Origin: DASSBG01 sp965651365
Lineage (GTDB): Bacteria > Pseudomonadota > Gammaproteobacteria > Xanthomonadales > Rhodanobacteraceae
Direction of reading: 5' to 3'
Assembly: GCA_965651365.1 (NCBI GenBank)
Contig: CBFGSA010000062.1
Location: 1-16,939 of the forward strand
DNA: 16,939 nucleotides
In this document: positions 14,374 to 16,939 of the stretch, in pieces
Layout of the letters: the number at the start of each line of letters is the position of its first letter
Position numbering within the stretch: position 1 is the stretch's first letter
The notes under the pieces: generated by a model
Databases searched by the model: none
Told to the model about the DNA's origin: nothing
What the model saw: the letters and a program-made list of their open reading frames with translations, nothing else
Position numbers and translations under genes: made by a program

Positions 14374-15582
14374 ATGGCATTGCAATGCGACATTCTGGTG
14401 GTGGGTGGTGGTCTGGTCGGCGCGAGCCTGGCGATCGCGCTGGAACAGGCCGGCTGCGACGTGGCGATGGTCGAAATGCATGCTGCCGCGCCGACGTCCG
14501 AGCCCACTTACGGGGAACGCAATCTGGCCCTGGCGCGGGCCAGCGTCAACGGCCTGCGCAGCCTCGGCGTGTGGCCGCGGGTCGCGGCACAGGCCACGCC
14601 GATCCGCCACCTGCATGTGTCCCGTGCCGGCGAATTCGGCAGCCTGCGGCTGGCGGCCGAAGACCTTGACCTGGATGCGCTGGGCTGGACCTTGCCCGCG
14701 CGCGAGCTGGGTGCCGGATTGCAGCAGCAACTGGCCGCCTGCAGCCATCTCAAACACATGGCACCAGCGCGGGTTACGGCCATCCGCGCGACCGATGACG
14801 GCTGGGTTGCAAGTATCGAGCAAGGTGATGGTGCGGTCACCGAACGTGCGCCGCGCCTGCTGGTGGCGGCCGACGGGGGTCGCTCCACCTTGCGCGACTG
14901 GTTGGGTATTGGCAACCGCGTGCACGATTACCACCAGACCCTGTTCGTGGCCACCGTCACCCCCGAGCGCGCGCTTGACGGGCGTGCTTTCGAACGTTTC
15001 AGCGATGCCGGGCCGGTGGCGCTGCTGCCGCTGGCGCAGGGCCGGGCCGGTCTGGTGCTGACGGTTGCCAGCGACGAGGCCGATGCCGTGGCTGCGCTGG
15101 ATGATGCGGCATTCCTGCGCCTCGCCGAGTGCCGTTTCGGCGCCCGCGTGGGCCGCCTCACCAGACCGGGACCCCGGCATCGCCATCCGATCATGCGCGT
15201 GGCGGCCGAGCATCTGGTCGCGCCGCGCGCGGTGCTGGTGGGCAATGCGGCCCAGACCATCCACCCGATCGGTGCCCAGGGCTTCAACCTGGGCCTGCGC
15301 GATGCCCTGACCCTGGCCGAAATGGTCGCTACTGCCGAAGATCCGGGCGATTCCGCACTGCTGGCCCACTACGCAGCGCGCCGCCAGCCGGATCGCGACG
15401 GCGTGATGGCCTTCAGCCATGGCCTGGTGCGCCTGGCGTGTCTGCAGCAGCCATTGCTGGCACCGCTGCGCTCGCTGGCTTTGCTGGGCTTGGGCGCCGG
15501 GCCGCTGAAGCGTACGCTGGCGCAGCGCGGCATGGGCTGGCGCGGTCAGCCACCGCGTGCCGTGCTGGAGGTTCAACCGTGA
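14374..15582 (+). CDS. ubiH: 2-octaprenyl-6-methoxyphenol hydroxylase-type FAD monooxygenase UbiH
   Basis: UbiH uses FAD, O2 and NAD(P)H to hydroxylate the aromatic ring in aerobic ubiquinone synthesis. The 402-aa product (E. coli 392) shows the dinucleotide motif ILVVGGGLVGASLAIAL (7-23), GERNLALARASVNGLRSLGV (47-66), the DG motif LLVAADGGRSTLR (162-174) and the second FAD motif VLVGNAAQTIHPIGAQGFNL (287-306) followed by GLRDA (307-311). Asn in place of Asp in GNAAQTIHP is the same variant as in E. coli UbiH and separates it from UbiI/UbiF. No clear ribosome binding site precedes ATG 14374, but no other start would keep the N-terminal strand. The stop overlaps the start of the next hydroxylase (GTGA). 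Confidence 0.92.
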   Translation: MALQCDILVVGGGLVGASLAIALEQAGCDVAMVEMHAAAPTSEPTYGERNLALARASVNGLRSLGVWPRVAAQATPIRHLHVSRAGEFGSLRLAAEDLDLDALGWTLPARELGAGLQQQLAACSHLKHMAPARVTAIRATDDGWVASIEQGDGAVTERAPRLLVAADGGRSTLRDWLGIGNRVHDYHQTLFVATVTPERALDGRAFERFSDAGPVALLPLAQGRAGLVLTVASDEADAVAALDDAAFLRLAECRFGARVGRLTRPGPRHRHPIMRVAAEHLVAPRAVLVGNAAQTIHPIGAQGFNLGLRDALTLAEMVATAEDPGDSALLAHYAARRQPDRDGVMAFSHGLVRLACLQQPLLAPLRSLALLGLGAGPLKRTLAQRGMGWRGQPPRAVLEVQP

Positions 15583-16760
15583 GCCGCGGACGCCTCGGTG
15601 ATGTCATCGTGGTCGGCGGCGGTGTGGTCGGCGCAGCCACTGCGCTGGCACTGGCCAGGGACGGCTTCGCCGTGCAACTCGTCGAGGCGCGCCAGCCGCG
15701 GCCGTGGCAGGCGGAAGCCGAACTCGATCTGCGCGTTTTCGCGCTGGCACCGTCCTCGGCGCGCTTGCTGGATCAACTGGGTGTGTGGGCCGCCATCCGC
15801 GATGCACGCGCCTGTGCGTACCGCGGCATGGAAGTGCGTGATGACGACAGCGGCGCCGAACTCGAATTTGATGCGGCGACACGCGGCCGCGACAGCCTGG
15901 GCTGGATCGTCGAAAACGGCTTGCTGGTCGATCGCTTGTGGCAAGCCCTGCGCGAGGCAGACGTACACTGCCACTGCCCCGCACGGGTGGAGGAAGTGCG
16001 CTGGCGCGATGATCATGTACAGATCGATCTGTCTTCAGGCGAGCGGTTGAAATCCCGCCTGCTGGTCGCTGCCGATGGCGCCGCCTCGCCGTTGCGCCAG
16101 CGCGCCGGCATGGCCTGCCGCAGCCGCGACTATCACCAGCGCGGCGTCGTCGCGCACGTGCGCGGCCAGCGCAAACACGGCGGCATTGCCTGGCAGCGCT
16201 TTCTGCCGACCGGTCCGCTGGCGATGCTGCCGTTGCAAGACGGCCGCTGCTCGATCGTCTGGTCGTTGCCCGAGGACGAAGCCAAACGCGTGTTGCAGCT
16301 CGACGATGCCGAATTCCTGCGCGAACTCGGCGTCGCCAGCGACTTCCGTCTCGGTCCGCTGGTTGACACCACCCCCCGCGCCGCCTTCCCGTTGAAACTG
16401 CAACTGGCACGCCGCTTTCACGCCCAACGGCTGGTGCTGATCGGCGATGCCGCCCACGTCGTCCACCCACTGGCCGGCCAGGGCGTCAACCTCGGCCTGC
16501 GCGACGTGGCCGAACTGCGCAAGGTGCTCGCGGCCGCGCGTGACCCCAAACAGGACATCGCTGCCGAGCACGTCCTCGCCCGCTACGCCCGCCGCCGCCG
16601 CAGCGCCGACACCCTCGACGCGGTCGGATTCGACGCCATCGAACGCAGCTTCGCCTGGCAGGCCCCACCCCTCACCGCCGCCCGCGGCTTGGGCGTGCGC
16701 CTGCTCGATCGACTCGCACCCATCAAGCAGGCGCTGGCGGCGCATGCTGCCGGGGATTGA
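15579..16760 (+). CDS. ubiI: UbiI/VisC-like FAD-dependent ubiquinone-biosynthesis hydroxylase
   Basis: This 393-aa paralogue of UbiH belongs to the UbiH/UbiF/VisC/COQ6 family. It has VIVVGGGVVGAATALALARD (9-28), DLRVFALAPSSARLLDQLGV (50-69), the DG motif LLVAADGAASPLRQ (161-174) and VLIGDAAHVVHPLAGQGVNL (286-305) followed by GLRDV (306-310). GDAAH, with the canonical Asp, resembles UbiI (C5 hydroxylation) more than UbiH. UbiF or a broad-range UbiL/M-type activity cannot be excluded, so the symbol is tentative. The start is GTG 15579 inside the GTGA that ends ubiH. The open frame extends upstream to 15129, but that part is out-of-frame ubiH sequence. An unrelated, hairpin-rich 179-bp stretch follows the TGA. 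Confidence 0.88.
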   Translation: MSRGRLGDVIVVGGGVVGAATALALARDGFAVQLVEARQPRPWQAEAELDLRVFALAPSSARLLDQLGVWAAIRDARACAYRGMEVRDDDSGAELEFDAATRGRDSLGWIVENGLLVDRLWQALREADVHCHCPARVEEVRWRDDHVQIDLSSGERLKSRLLVAADGAASPLRQRAGMACRSRDYHQRGVVAHVRGQRKHGGIAWQRFLPTGPLAMLPLQDGRCSIVWSLPEDEAKRVLQLDDAEFLRELGVASDFRLGPLVDTTPRAAFPLKLQLARRFHAQRLVLIGDAAHVVHPLAGQGVNLGLRDVAELRKVLAAARDPKQDIAAEHVLARYARRRRSADTLDAVGFDAIERSFAWQAPPLTAARGLGVRLLDRLAPIKQALAAHAAGD

Positions 16761-16774
16761 GTCAAGATGTGCGG

Positions 16775-16846
16775 GACTCGGGGTGAGTCGGACCGAACTG
16801 CCAGTGGCAGTTCGCAGCCGGCGAACGACCAGCCATGGATGGCTGG
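16775..16846. repeat. Three consecutive inverted repeats downstream of ubiI
   Basis: GACTC/GAGTC (16775-16789) is a 5-bp stem with a 5-nt loop. CGAACTGCCA/TGGCAGTTCG (16794-16814) is a perfect 10-bp dyad about one central base. CCAGCCAT/ATGGCTGG (16829-16846) is a perfect 8-bp dyad about GG. None is followed by a T-tract. They may end the ubiH-ubiI transcript, be REP-like dispersed elements, or protect the 3' end. No gene is visible from 16761 to 16939. Confidence 0.6.
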
Positions 16847-16939
16847 GCCGGACACTGGTCACCATGGACGGTTGCGTGCAGCAACTTCCGGGCCTCGGTG
16901 GAGTGACGCAGCGCTCGAACACCTTGCCAAACGTAGGCC

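Noticed and set aside
14350..15576. Minus-strand open frame (408 codons) opposite ubiH
   Set aside because: The plus strand encodes every FAD-binding motif of UbiH; the antisense product has no domain.
15129..15578. N-terminal extension of the second hydroxylase to an ATG at 15129
   Set aside because: The added 150 codons are ubiH sequence read in another frame. The Rossmann motif starts right after the GTG at 15579.

Overview
The window is 16.9 kb of GC-rich, tightly packed gammaproteobacterial DNA with 15 protein genes and no RNA gene, insertion sequence or CRISPR array that I can see. The core order lptD-surA-pdxA-rsmA-apaH, the ubiH-ubiI pair, secreted proteins with a DGFE motif, and REP-like elements with a GTAG head all suggest Xanthomonadales/Lysobacterales (Rhodanobacteraceae-like). 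That placement is inference; no rRNA or marker search was possible. Bases 1-32 are not biological: they match the Illumina TruSeq read-2 adapter, so this is the end of a draft or metagenomic contig and apaH is cut there.

Layout, right to left because most genes lie on the minus strand. At 14302-14330 a good sigma70-type promoter fires leftward into a two-gene secreted-protein unit: an S74 (endosialidase chaperone / tail-fibre) protein (14266-12722) and an IPTL-CTERM-like protein with three evenly spaced Cys-Cys pairs (12712-11441). An 11-bp GC hairpin (11402-11428) closes this unit. Next comes a probable cobalamin-salvage group: a CobC-like histidine phosphatase (11385-10771), a DUF6580 six-helix membrane protein (10778-10194) and a PduO-type cob(I)alamin adenosyltransferase (10109-9543). 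An array of four REP-like palindromes in alternating orientation (9366-9546) follows, and its last unit supplies the stop codon of the adenosyltransferase.

A UPF0016/GDT1 cation transporter (9307-9035), a class II-type histone deacetylase-family amidohydrolase (9027-8098) and a GMC oxidoreductase (8098-6509) come next, packed end to end. After 73 bp the envelope/housekeeping operon begins: lptD (6435-4150), surA (4153-2819), pdxA (2822-1833), rsmA (1836-1060), then a 165-bp gap and apaH (894 to the adapter). Each join from lptD to rsmA is a 4-nt stop/start overlap, so translation is probably coupled. apaG, usually found between rsmA and apaH, is missing; the gap instead holds a small inverted repeat next to a weak promoter-like pair.

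On the plus strand, divergent from the secreted-protein unit, are ubiH (14374-15582) and a UbiI/VisC-like hydroxylase (15579-16760), joined by a GTGA overlap. Together they would hydroxylate the ubiquinone ring. The last 179 bp hold three consecutive inverted repeats and no gene.

LptD and SurA act in outer-membrane biogenesis, PdxA in pyridoxal phosphate synthesis, RsmA in 16S rRNA dimethylation and ApaH in dinucleoside tetraphosphate removal. The least explained parts are the two secreted proteins, the DUF6580 protein beside B12 genes, and the phosphatase, which lacks two normally conserved arginines.
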